Below, one piece after another: positions 25,227 through 34,012 of a DNA stretch of 64,000 bases (position 1 is its first letter; each line of letters begins with the position of its first letter). The position numbers and the translations under genes are program-made. The notes below the pieces were generated by a model that saw only the letters and a list, made by a program, of their open reading frames with translations, was not told where the DNA came from and did no database searches. The stretch is from CBDBUR01 sp965212075 (GTDB lineage Bacteria > Pseudomonadota > Alphaproteobacteria > JAPOUT01 > G958296285), in contig OZ243043.1 of the NCBI GenBank assembly GCA_965212075.1, forward strand, positions 248,001 to 312,000, written 5' to 3'.

Positions 25227-27964
25227 GATTTTTGAAACCTTCTTTTTTTATGGGCTCTTTTTTTAGGAGCCTGCCGCTGCGCCAAGATGGCCGCCTGTGC
25301 CGCCGCAAGCCGCGCAATCGGCACACGATAGGGCGAACAGGAAATATAATCCAATCCCAGCTCCTCGCATAGATGGATGCTGGTCGGATCGCCGCCATGC
25401 TCGCCGCATACGCCCAGCGTGATGTCCGCGCGGCGCTCGCGGCCTTTGGCGCAGGCCATTTCCATCATCGCGCCGACGCCGTCTCGGTCAATTGTCACGA
25501 AAGGATTGCGCTCGAAAAACCCATGCTGCGCATAAACGCCGATGAAGCGCGCCGCATCATCGCGGCTGATGCCAAAAACCGTCTGCGTCAGATCGTTGGT
25601 GCCGAAGCTGAAAAAATCAGCGCTTTCGGCAAGCGCATCAGCGCATAAAGCCGCGCGCGGCAATTCAATCATCGTGCCGACATGATAATCTAAGCCCGCG
25701 CCTTTTTCTTCGGCGACCTCTTTGGCGATTTTATCAACCAGATCTTTGATGAAAACCAGCTCGCTCTTCATCGCCACGAGCGGGATCATGATTTCAGGAA
25801 AAATATGCGCTTTGCCGTCTTGATGCGCGATATAGGCAGCCTCAAGGATCGCGCGCGCCTGCATCTCGTAGATTTCCGGATAGGTGATCCCCAGCCGACA
25901 GCCGCGATGGCCGAGCATCGGGTTGGCCTCGGCGAGCTGCGCGACGCGGCGGCGCAGATAATCCTCCTCCACATCAAGCTCGCGCGCGACTTGCGGGATT
26001 TCATTTTCATGCGGCAAAAACTCATGCAAAGGCGGATCAAGCAGGCGGATCGTCACCGGAAAACCCGACATGATCTCAAACAATTCAACAAAATCCTGCC
26101 GCTGCAGAGGCATCAGCCGTGCTAGTGCAGCGCGGCGGCTCTCTTCATCGCGCGCGAGGATCATCTCGCGCATGATGCGCACGCGGCCAATATCAAAAAA
26201 CATATGCTCAGTGCGGCACAGCCCAATGCCGTGCGCGCCAAAGGCGCGCGCGGTTTTGGTGTCGGCTTGGGTTTCGGCGTTGGCGCGCACCTCCATGCGG
26301 CGGAACTTATCGGCCCATTGCATAATCTTGGTGAAATTATCCGACATTTGCGCCTGCAATTGCGGCACTTCGCCAAGGATCACTTCACCGCTGCCGCCGT
26401 CAATCGTGATGATGTCGCCGACGGCGAGCGGGCGACCATCGATCTCAAACCTTTGCTTGGCCTGATCAATCCGGATGGCGCTCGCGCCAGCAACGCAAGG
26501 CCGCCCCATGCCGCGCGCGACGACAGCGGCGTGCGATGTCATGCCGCCGCGCGCGGTCAATATGCCTTCCGCGGCATGCATGCCGTGAATATCTTCGGGG
26601 CTGGTCTCGTGGCGCACCAAGATCACGCGCCGCCCTTGATTTTTGAGTTTTTCAGCATCAGCCGAAGTGAAAACGATTTCACCGCTGGCCGCGCCGGGTG
26701 AGGCGGGCAGGCCGCGCGTCAGCACATCGCGCGGCGCGTCGGGGTCAAGTGTCGGGTGAAGCAGCTGGTCAAGCGATGCGGGATCAATGCGTCCGACGGC
26801 TTCTTTTTCGGTGATGAGGCCTTCTGTGACCATATCCGCCGCACAGCGCACCGCGGCTGCCGCCGTGCGCTTGGCCGCGCGGGTTTGGAGCATCCAAAGC
26901 TTGCCATTTTCAATGGTAAATTCAATATCCTGCATATCGTGATAATGCGCCTCTAATTTTGCGCGGATCGCAGAGAGTTCTTTGAAGGTTTTGGGCATCA
27001 GCTCTTCCATAGAGGGCTGCATATCGCCATGTTGTTCTTGCAGCGCGCGGCGGGCTTTTTGTGTGAGCGGCGTGGGTGTGCGCAGTCCGGCGACGACGTC
27101 TTCGCCCTGTGCATTGAGCAGGAACTCGCCATAAAATTCGTTTTCGCCATTAGCGGGATTGCGGGTGAAAGCGACGCCGGTGGCGCTATTGTCGCCCATA
27201 TTGCCGAAGACCATCGCTTGGATATTAACAGCCGTTCCCCATGTGTGGGGGATCGCATGCAGACGGCGGTAGGTTTGCGCGCGCTGATTATTCCAAGAAT
27301 GAAAAACGGCTTTGAGCGCCCCCCAGAGCTGCTCTTGCGGCGATTGCGGAAACTCCGCGCCGGTTTTTTCCAAAGTGATCTGCTTATAAAGCTTGACGAT
27401 CTCCTGCCAATCTTCGCCGGCCATGTTTGTGTCAAGCATATAGCCTTTGGACATTTTATGAGTCTCCAGCACGTCTTCAAACAGATGATGCTCAATGTTC
27501 AGCACGATGTCGGCATAGATCTGGATGAAGCGGCGATAGGAATCGTAGGCGAAGCGAATGTCCTGCGTGCGCTGCGCGAGTGCTGCGGTGGTGGCGTCGT
27601 TGAGGCCGAGATTGAGAACCGTATCCATCATGCCGGGCATCGATGCCCGCGCGCCTGAGCGCACCGAAAGCAGCAAAGGCCGCTTCTCATGGCCGAACTT
27701 CCCGCCGGTAATTTTTTCAATCCGCTTGAGCGCGCGCTGCACTTCTTTTTCAAGGCCGTCGGGGAATTTGTTGCCGGTTTCGTAGAAGGCGGTACAGGCC
27801 TCGGTGGTGATCGTGAAGCCGGGCGGCACCGGCAATTTGATCTGCGTCATCTCGGCGAGGTTCGCGCCCTTGCCGCCCAGCAAATCTCTCATATCGGCAT
27901 TGCCTTCCGCGCGGCCATTGCCGAACAGATATGTCCATTTCTTTTTGGGCTTCCTGCCGATCAT
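25223..27964 (-). CDS. ppdK: pyruvate, phosphate dikinase
   Basis: Interconverts pyruvate + ATP + Pi and PEP + AMP + PPi. It has about 913 residues from the ATG at 27964, which overlaps the glyS stop by 4 nt and gives the family start (KKKWTYLFGNG, then LLGGKGANLAEM). The frame is open 24 codons further upstream, but that is not family-like. The phospho-carrier histidine is in GGMTSHAAVVARGMGRPCV, and the PEP/pyruvate barrel ends with FSFGTNDLTQTVFG. The very C-terminus is a lysine/arginine-rich tail (KKRAHKKRRFQKS). The glyQ-glyS-ppdK order is common in Alphaproteobacteria. Confidence 0.96.
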   Translation of the reverse strand: MIGRKPKKKWTYLFGNGRAEGNADMRDLLGGKGANLAEMTQIKLPVPPGFTITTEACTAFYETGNKFPDGLEKEVQRALKRIEKITGGKFGHEKRPLLLSVRSGARASMPGMMDTVLNLGLNDATTAALAQRTQDIRFAYDSYRRFIQIYADIVLNIEHHLFEDVLETHKMSKGYMLDTNMAGEDWQEIVKLYKQITLEKTGAEFPQSPQEQLWGALKAVFHSWNNQRAQTYRRLHAIPHTWGTAVNIQAMVFGNMGDNSATGVAFTRNPANGENEFYGEFLLNAQGEDVVAGLRTPTPLTQKARRALQEQHGDMQPSMEELMPKTFKELSAIRAKLEAHYHDMQDIEFTIENGKLWMLQTRAAKRTAAAAVRCAADMVTEGLITEKEAVGRIDPASLDQLLHPTLDPDAPRDVLTRGLPASPGAASGEIVFTSADAEKLKNQGRRVILVRHETSPEDIHGMHAAEGILTARGGMTSHAAVVARGMGRPCVAGASAIRIDQAKQRFEIDGRPLAVGDIITIDGGSGEVILGEVPQLQAQMSDNFTKIMQWADKFRRMEVRANAETQADTKTARAFGAHGIGLCRTEHMFFDIGRVRIMREMILARDEESRRAALARLMPLQRQDFVELFEIMSGFPVTIRLLDPPLHEFLPHENEIPQVARELDVEEDYLRRRVAQLAEANPMLGHRGCRLGITYPEIYEMQARAILEAAYIAHQDGKAHIFPEIMIPLVAMKSELVFIKDLVDKIAKEVAEEKGAGLDYHVGTMIELPRAALCADALAESADFFSFGTNDLTQTVFGISRDDAARFIGVYAQHGFFERNPFVTIDRDGVGAMMEMACAKGRERRADITLGVCGEHGGDPTSIHLCEELGLDYISCSPYRVPIARLAAAQAAILAQRQAPKKRAHKKRRFQKS

Positions 27965-30117
27965 GACCGCCCCGCAATCCCCGCAATAGATGAGAAATCC
28001 GCCGCGCGGCGCATGGTCGCATAGATCGCTGCACATAGAGCGAGGCGATTTTGCCGCGTCTCATCATCATCGACATTGACGCGGACATGGTCAAAGAAGT
28101 CATCAACTGGCGCGCGCAGTGCGGCTAAGAGCCCGAAGGCGCGGGGAAAATCGTGTGCGGCAAGCGCTTGGTCATAGCCCTCCATCTGGAGCGCTTGGGC
28201 GAGTTTTTTCTCAGCCGGTTCGGTGAGAAGTGCTGCGGCAAGCGGAGCGCCGCTACGCGGAGCGCCGCTGCGCTGCCCGGCCTGTTTCGTATCTTTGAGA
28301 ATGCCGGCAATGCGCCGCCACGCAATCATCAGATGACCGCCATTTTCGTCTTTGAGAAAATCGGCGAGCGCGGCTAGACGCGCCTGAATCCGCGCAAGGT
28401 TGAGGCCGGTCTCGGCCTGCATCGCCGCATCAACCAGATCGGCAGGCTGGTCTTGGCGGCGCAGATAAAATTTCAGCCGATCGGCAATGAAGCGGCGCAA
28501 TTCGCTGAGGGTTTTTTTCTTATCTTTGACTTGATAAAGATCAAGCGCTTCGGAGAATAAATCATTGAGGTCAAGGTTTTGAAAATCATTTTGGTGTTCC
28601 AAAATGATCTGGATGATTGAGAGTGCGGCGCGGCGCAGCGCAAACGGGTCTTTGGAGCCGGTCGGCATTTCGCCAATGGAAAAGAAACCGACAAGCGTAT
28701 CCGTTCTGCCGGCAAGCGCGAGTATCCGGCTTGCCTTTGTCGACGGCACGGTTTCATAATGATACAAGATAGCTTCTTTGATTGAGTCGCTTATGTCCTC
28801 ACTGGGGGGATAATCACCAGGAATGTCGCTCACTCTTGAATCTATTGGCCCGCTATTTTCCCTGTAATATAATTCCTCTGCAATCTGGCCAAGCGCTTCG
28901 GGAAATTCTCTGCCGCTTTGGCTTGCAATATCCACTTTGGCATAATGCGCCGCAGGCTGTATTACAGAGTCCCACTTTTTATCGGGCAATAGGTTGCGCA
29001 ATGTTTGCCCTAAGGATAATTTTTTAAACCGCTCGGCTTTGTCCAAAATACTGCCTAGCTTGGGGTGAAAGGATATTTCCTTTAACTTCTCTCTCAAACG
29101 ATCAAGGCCGATTTTATGATCGTTTTCTATGAAAAAAAGCGCGTCGTTCATTCTTGCGCGCAGAACGGTGGAGAAACCTGCAGCGATTACAGAATCGTTT
29201 TTTTTCTCTCCATCAATACAGGCAAGAAAATCTTTACCCCAAATATCTTTTGTAGGGAGTTGCAAACAGTTTTCTTTGAAAAAAATTGAATCTGTGATTT
29301 TATTTGGGAGGGAATGGATGTCTATCCTCTTCTCTTCGGGATTCAAATTAACTTTGGATTTTATCAAGGTTGGCTTTTCCGCAAGTCGTGCGATTTGATT
29401 GACAAAAAGATCAATATCTTCGGGCTGTACTTCCATATCTCCTTTGTTTTTTTCTATTTCTTGTCGGATTTTTTCGCGACGATCTTCGGCAAAGATCAAG
29501 ACATGCGCTTTGCGCAATTTTTGCTGATAATCCTCAAAAGAAGAGATTTTGATTTTATCGGGCGCATCAAAGATATGGCCATAAGTGGTGTCGCCTGATT
29601 GAACGCCGCCAATGGAAAAAGGGACGATCTCGCCGTCCAGAAGGCACAAAATCGAACGCAGAGGCCGCACCCAGCGAAAATCTCCACTGCCATCTTTGTT
29701 TTGCGGCCAGCGCATGGATTTTGGCCAAGAGAATGTCTTTAACAATTGCGGAATCATCTCGGCGAGCAGGGCATTCATCTCCATCGCCGGACGCTCAATC
29801 TGCGCAAAATAATAGCCGTCTTGCTCAAAGATTTTGGCGCTGGCGCCGCTCAGAGATCGCTTGAAGCCGTCAATGGCCTGTTGGGGCGCGCTGGTTTTCG
29901 GCCCGCGTTTTGTTTCAGTCTGCGCTGCAAGCGAAGAGGGCAGTCCAGCAAACCGGATGCCTATCCGGCGCGGGGTTGAAAAATAATCACCCTGTTGCGC
30001 TTCGCAGCCCTGAGTTTTGAGCGCCTCGCGCAATAGACGCTCGAGACTTTCGGCAGCGGGCTCTTGCATAGAAGGCGGGATTTCTTCCGACAATAATTCA
30101 AGCAGCAATTCAGCCAT
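27961..30117 (-). CDS. glyS: glycine-tRNA ligase beta subunit
   Basis: Beta subunit of the (alpha2 beta2) glycyl-tRNA synthetase. It has 718 residues. The start MAELLLELLSEEIPPSMQ is typical, as are the blocks TLVGFFSIGEMPTGSKDPFA and ALRRAALSIIQIIL. The middle, about 28,780-29,560, is visibly poorer in GC than either flank, and its protein (around residues 190-440) reads as very diverged from usual GlyS, though the frame is intact. A 15-bp duplication (28242-28271) adds a repeated SGAPR in a linker. It overlaps glyQ by 8 nt and ppdK by 4 nt. Confidence 0.93.
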   Translation of the reverse strand: MAELLLELLSEEIPPSMQEPAAESLERLLREALKTQGCEAQQGDYFSTPRRIGIRFAGLPSSLAAQTETKRGPKTSAPQQAIDGFKRSLSGASAKIFEQDGYYFAQIERPAMEMNALLAEMIPQLLKTFSWPKSMRWPQNKDGSGDFRWVRPLRSILCLLDGEIVPFSIGGVQSGDTTYGHIFDAPDKIKISSFEDYQQKLRKAHVLIFAEDRREKIRQEIEKNKGDMEVQPEDIDLFVNQIARLAEKPTLIKSKVNLNPEEKRIDIHSLPNKITDSIFFKENCLQLPTKDIWGKDFLACIDGEKKNDSVIAAGFSTVLRARMNDALFFIENDHKIGLDRLREKLKEISFHPKLGSILDKAERFKKLSLGQTLRNLLPDKKWDSVIQPAAHYAKVDIASQSGREFPEALGQIAEELYYRENSGPIDSRVSDIPGDYPPSEDISDSIKEAILYHYETVPSTKASRILALAGRTDTLVGFFSIGEMPTGSKDPFALRRAALSIIQIILEHQNDFQNLDLNDLFSEALDLYQVKDKKKTLSELRRFIADRLKFYLRRQDQPADLVDAAMQAETGLNLARIQARLAALADFLKDENGGHLMIAWRRIAGILKDTKQAGQRSGAPRSGAPLAAALLTEPAEKKLAQALQMEGYDQALAAHDFPRAFGLLAALRAPVDDFFDHVRVNVDDDETRQNRLALCAAIYATMRRAADFSSIAGIAGRS

Positions 30118-30994
30118 TTTGATTCTCTTGTTCTTCTTGCTTGGCCCACATTGCGGCGCATTGCGAGGCGAGGTCGCGCACTTTTTTGATGTAATCGGGC
30201 CGCGCCGAGTGGCCGATCACGCCGCGCGCATCGAGCAGGTTGAACAGATGGCTGGCCTTGACGCAATGGTCATAGGCGGGCAGCACGAGATCGCGCGCCA
30301 AAAGTGCTAAACATTCGGCCTGCATATCGTCAAAGTGGCGCTGGAGTATTTCGGTGTTGGCGGCTTCGTAATTATAGGCCGAGTGCTGCTGCTCGGCCTG
30401 CCGGAACACATCGCCATAAGAAACATCGCCGCCGAAGTTAAGCTCATAGATGCTGTTTTTATTTTGTTTGAACATAGCGAGCCGCTCCAGCCCGTAGGTG
30501 ATTTCGCCCGAGACGGGGTCGCAGTCAATGCCGCCGATCTGTTGAAAATAGGTGAACTGCGAAACCTCCATCCCGTCGCAGCGCACTTCCCAGCCCAGAC
30601 CCCACGCGCCCAGAGTCGGGCTTTCCCAATCATCTTCAATGAATTTAATGTCGTGCTGCTGCGGGCCGATGTTGAGCTGGCTGAGGCTCTCCATATAAAG
30701 CTCGCGGATGTTCGGCGGCGCAGGCTTTAAGATCACTTGAAATTGATAATAATGCTGCAGGCGGTTGGGGTTTTCGCCATAGCGGCCATCATCGGGGCGG
30801 CGCGCGGGCTGGACATAGGCGGCCTTCCAAGGCTTCCTGCCCAGCGCGCGCAGAGCCGTCGCCGGATGAAACGTGCCTGCGCCCATCTCCATATCATAGG
30901 GCTGTAGCAACACACAGCCTTGTCGGCCCCAGAATTTTTGCAAAGCGAGGATCATATTTTGGAAGCTGTCAGGATTGTCAGAATTATCGGTCAT
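30110..30994 (-). CDS. glyQ: glycine-tRNA ligase alpha subunit
   Basis: Catalytic alpha subunit that activates glycine. It has 294 residues. Landmarks are LALQKFWGRQGCVLLQPYD and MEMGAGTFHPATALRALG, YVQPARRPDDGRYGENPNRL, and SQFTYFQQIGG, all near-invariant in GlyQ. First of the glyQ-glyS-ppdK-ispB overlap chain, with its stop 8 nt inside glyS. The oligopeptidase B gene ends 41 nt upstream on the same strand, so read-through from there is possible. Confidence 0.97.
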   Translation of the reverse strand: MTDNSDNPDSFQNMILALQKFWGRQGCVLLQPYDMEMGAGTFHPATALRALGRKPWKAAYVQPARRPDDGRYGENPNRLQHYYQFQVILKPAPPNIRELYMESLSQLNIGPQQHDIKFIEDDWESPTLGAWGLGWEVRCDGMEVSQFTYFQQIGGIDCDPVSGEITYGLERLAMFKQNKNSIYELNFGGDVSYGDVFRQAEQQHSAYNYEAANTEILQRHFDDMQAECLALLARDLVLPAYDHCVKASHLFNLLDARGVIGHSARPDYIKKVRDLASQCAAMWAKQEEQENQNG

Positions 30995-31035
30995 ATATTT
31001 TGATAGGCGTTTGAGCCGCCTGTGGTCAAGTCATC

Positions 31036-33120
31036 TCATTCCGTCATCTTATGGGCGAGCAGAGCGAAAGCGTAGGCTTGGGCGACTTCCTCCAGCTTGA
31101 GGAATCGGCCCGATTTGCCGCCATGACCGGCCTGCATTTCGGTCTTGAGCAGGATCGGGGCTGGGCCTTGCTGTGCGGCGCGCAGGCGGGCGACCCATTT
31201 GGCGGCCTCCCAATAGCCGACGCGCGGATCGGTCAGCCCGCCGGTCGCGAAAATCCACGGATAAGATTGCGGCCTGACATTGTCATAGGGCGAATAGGCC
31301 GCGATCTGCCGATAGGCCTGCGCGCTTGCGATCGGGTTGCCCCATTCGCGCCACTCCGGCGGCGTGAGCGGCAGGTCTTCGTCGAGCATCGTCGCGAGCA
31401 CATCGACAAAAGGCACTTGCGCGATGATCGCGCGGAAAAGATCGGGCGCCATATTGGCGACCGCGCCCATCAACATGCCGCCCGCCGAGCCGCCTTGCGC
31501 GGTGATGTTGCCGCGCCGCACATAATCATGGCGCACCAGATATTCAGCCGCAGCGATGAAATCTTTGAAGCTGTTGGTTTTGCGCGCCAGCTTGCCGTCC
31601 TGATACCATTTGCGTCCTTTGGCGCTGCCGCCGCGAATATGCGCAATCGCAAACGCGACGCCGCGATCAACCAGCGATAGCCGCGCCGACGAAAAATAAG
31701 CGGGGACAGTGATGCCATAAGCGCCATAGCCGTAAAGCAATAGAGGCCGCGCGCTGTCGGGCGGGGTGCGCGCATTATATAAAAGCGAAATCGGAATCAT
31801 TTCACCATCGGGCGCTTCGGCAAAGAGCCGCTTGGAGACGTAGTGTTCGGGCTCATGTCCGCCCGGAACTTTTTGCGTTTTGCGCAACACCCGCTTTTGG
31901 CTTTTCATGTTGATGTCATAGACCTGCTCCGGCTGGCGCATGGAGCTGTAATGGACGCGGAGATTGTCGGTTTGATAGAGCAGGCCCGGCGCAATATCCA
32001 AATCGTGCGGCTCATCGCTGAAAGCAAGCTCCGAGCCATCTCCCGTAGTTAAATCGCGGATCATCAAGCGCGGCAATCCGTTTTCGCGCTCAAGCCAGAC
32101 CAGATGATCCTGATAAAGATAAAAATCCAAAATATAAACGCCTTGACGCGCCGGAACGACCTCTTGCCATGATTGGAGATCATGTTCGGGCGCGGCCATG
32201 ATCTTGAAGTCAAGCGCGCCGTCATTGGTCAGCATCAAAAACCTCTTGCGCGCGCGATCATGCTCAAGGCTATATTCAATGTTCTCGCGCCGCCGCATCA
32301 CAAGCTGCGGCGGCTTTTCATAAACATGGGTGCTGATCAAATGAACTTCCGATGAGGTATGGTCATAAGAATTGATCGTGATGTAATCCTCGCTTTGCGT
32401 CTTGTCCAAAGATAGAAAATAAGCGGGGTTCGGCTCGCGCCAGATGGCCTCGTCGCGCGCGGGATCGCTGCCGATCAGATGGCGGCGCACCTCGCAGGGG
32501 CGGTGGTTTTGATCAACGTGGATATAAAATAGATGACGGCCATCAGCCGCCCAAATGGCTGTGCCGTCGCTATGGGTGATCGTCTCACCGTTTTTTTGCG
32601 CCACTAATTGCGCCGCTAAATCACGGATATTTATCGTATAATATTCCCCGCCCGACAAATCCGCCGACCAAGCCAGTTTCTGATGGTCAGGGCTATGCGC
32701 CGCGCCGCCTAATTTAAAAAAATCATGATTTTTCGCTTCTTGATTGCCGTCCAGCATCACCTTTTCGCCTTCCGCCCCTTTTTGCTTTCTACAGAGAAGC
32801 GGATGTTCATCCCCTGCGGAGAAGCGGTCATAATAAAAATAATCTCCGTCCTGTTCGGGGACGCTTTTGTCATCAGGCGGGATGCGCGCCTTCATCTCCT
32901 GAAATAGAGCCTCTTGCAATTTGCCGACCGGCTTGAGCGCCTGCTCGGTATATTGATTTTCGGCCTCAAGGTGCGCGCGGATATTTTCGGGCAGTGCGCC
33001 GCCATCTTGCAAAACGTCCTGCCAATTATCGGCTTTGAGCCAAGCATATTCATCTTCGCGGGTGATGCCGTGCCAGTCATCCTGCATCGGCTTTTTAAGA
33101 GCGCGTGGCGGCGAACTCAT
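31036..33120 (-). CDS. ptrB: oligopeptidase B (prolyl oligopeptidase family S9A)
   Basis: Serine peptidase cleaving short peptides after Arg or Lys. It has 694 residues: an N-terminal beta-propeller (to about 410) and a C-terminal alpha/beta-hydrolase. The nucleophile serine is in TAQGGSAGGMLMGAV, the aspartate in GLTDPRVGYWE, and the histidine in MQAGHGGKSGRF. LYGYGAYGITVPAYFSS precedes them. No signal peptide is seen, so it is probably cytosolic. It starts 3 nt after the msrB stop, as part of a maoC-msrB-ptrB run. Confidence 0.94.
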   Translation of the reverse strand: MSSPPRALKKPMQDDWHGITREDEYAWLKADNWQDVLQDGGALPENIRAHLEAENQYTEQALKPVGKLQEALFQEMKARIPPDDKSVPEQDGDYFYYDRFSAGDEHPLLCRKQKGAEGEKVMLDGNQEAKNHDFFKLGGAAHSPDHQKLAWSADLSGGEYYTINIRDLAAQLVAQKNGETITHSDGTAIWAADGRHLFYIHVDQNHRPCEVRRHLIGSDPARDEAIWREPNPAYFLSLDKTQSEDYITINSYDHTSSEVHLISTHVYEKPPQLVMRRRENIEYSLEHDRARKRFLMLTNDGALDFKIMAAPEHDLQSWQEVVPARQGVYILDFYLYQDHLVWLERENGLPRLMIRDLTTGDGSELAFSDEPHDLDIAPGLLYQTDNLRVHYSSMRQPEQVYDINMKSQKRVLRKTQKVPGGHEPEHYVSKRLFAEAPDGEMIPISLLYNARTPPDSARPLLLYGYGAYGITVPAYFSSARLSLVDRGVAFAIAHIRGGSAKGRKWYQDGKLARKTNSFKDFIAAAEYLVRHDYVRRGNITAQGGSAGGMLMGAVANMAPDLFRAIIAQVPFVDVLATMLDEDLPLTPPEWREWGNPIASAQAYRQIAAYSPYDNVRPQSYPWIFATGGLTDPRVGYWEAAKWVARLRAAQQGPAPILLKTEMQAGHGGKSGRFLKLEEVAQAYAFALLAHKMTE

Positions 33121-33123
33121 ATT

Positions 33124-33528
33124 TCAGTCTTTGTCGGGGATAAAATCAAGTGCGTGCCCGTTCATGCAATAGCGCAGGCCAGAGGGCGCCGGGCCGTCGG
33201 GGAAGACGTGGCCGAGATGGGCGTCGCATTTGGCGCAGTTCACTTCGGTGCGGCTCATCATCAGGCTGTTATCGGCGCGCGCGGCGATGGCCTCAGCGCT
33301 TCTGGGCGCATAGAAGCTGGGCCAGCCTGTGCCGCTGTCATATTTTGTTTCGGACGAGAATAGGGTTGCCCCGCAGCACACGCAGTTATAGACGCCGTCG
33401 CGCTTTTCGTCCCCATGAGGGCCGGAGAAGGGGGCTTCGGTTCCGGCTTCGCGGGTGATGTGATATTGCTCTGGCGAGAGCTTGTCGCGCCAGATTTTCT
33501 CCTGCTCTTTTTGTGCTGGCTTATTCAA
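33124..33528 (-). CDS. msrB: peptide-methionine (R)-S-oxide reductase
   Basis: Repairs oxidised methionine (R epimer) in proteins. It has 134 residues. The zinc-binding pairs are CVCC and CAKC, and the catalytic cysteine is in GLRYCMNGHALDF. GTGWPSF and LGHVFPDGP are also diagnostic. It overlaps the MaoC-like gene by 8 nt and precedes ptrB by 3 nt on the same strand. Confidence 0.96.
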   Translation of the reverse strand: MNKPAQKEQEKIWRDKLSPEQYHITREAGTEAPFSGPHGDEKRDGVYNCVCCGATLFSSETKYDSGTGWPSFYAPRSAEAIAARADNSLMMSRTEVNCAKCDAHLGHVFPDGPAPSGLRYCMNGHALDFIPDKD

Positions 33529-33973
33529 AGAGCAGGGTCAAAGTTTCGGCGACCATAGCCGGGCGGTCTTGGCCGTCAATTTCCATTGTGACTTCGGTGG
33601 TGCATTGCATACCGCCGGATTTTGGCTCGGCGTTGAGCAGCTTGACGCGCGCGCGGACTTTAGAATCGACCGGCACCATATTGGTGAAGCGGATTTTGTT
33701 CGCGCCATAATTGATGCCGCGGGTCACCGATTTGACGCGGCTAATGTCGGAGGTCATTTTGGGCAAAAGCGAGAGCGTCAGGAAGCCGTGAGCGATGGTC
33801 GGCATATTGAGCTCTTGTTTGCATTTTTCGGGATTGATGTGGATCCATTGGTGATCGCCGGTGGCGTCGGCGAAATCGTTGATGCGCTTCTGGTCAATTT
33901 TGAACCATTCGCTGACGCCGATCTCTTGGCCTTTGCTGCTGACATAATCTTTGATATTTTCAAATTCACGCAT
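33521..33973 (-). CDS. MaoC-like dehydratase (NodN-type)
   Basis: Hot-dog-fold hydratase of 150 residues. The hydratase-2-like motif is ADATGDHQWIHINPE, with the catalytic Asp/His pair, then the AHGFLTLSLLP block. This group hydrates enoyl-CoA esters or acts in related acyl-CoA chemistry. It is preceded by a good AGGAGAAAAAC leader and lies between an acyl-CoA synthetase gene (39 nt away) and msrB (8-nt overlap), which supports an acyl-CoA role. The exact substrate is unknown. Confidence 0.87.
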   Translation of the reverse strand: MREFENIKDYVSSKGQEIGVSEWFKIDQKRINDFADATGDHQWIHINPEKCKQELNMPTIAHGFLTLSLLPKMTSDISRVKSVTRGINYGANKIRFTNMVPVDSKVRARVKLLNAEPKSGGMQCTTEVTMEIDGQDRPAMVAETLTLLFE

Positions 33974-34012
33974 TTTGTTTTTCTCCTGTTGAGTGGTTGT
34001 TATCTAGTGGGG

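Noticed and set aside
27965..28036. Longer N-terminus for ppdK
   Set aside because: The extra 24 codons overlap glyS and do not resemble the family; the ATG at 27964 gives the standard start with a 4-nt overlap.
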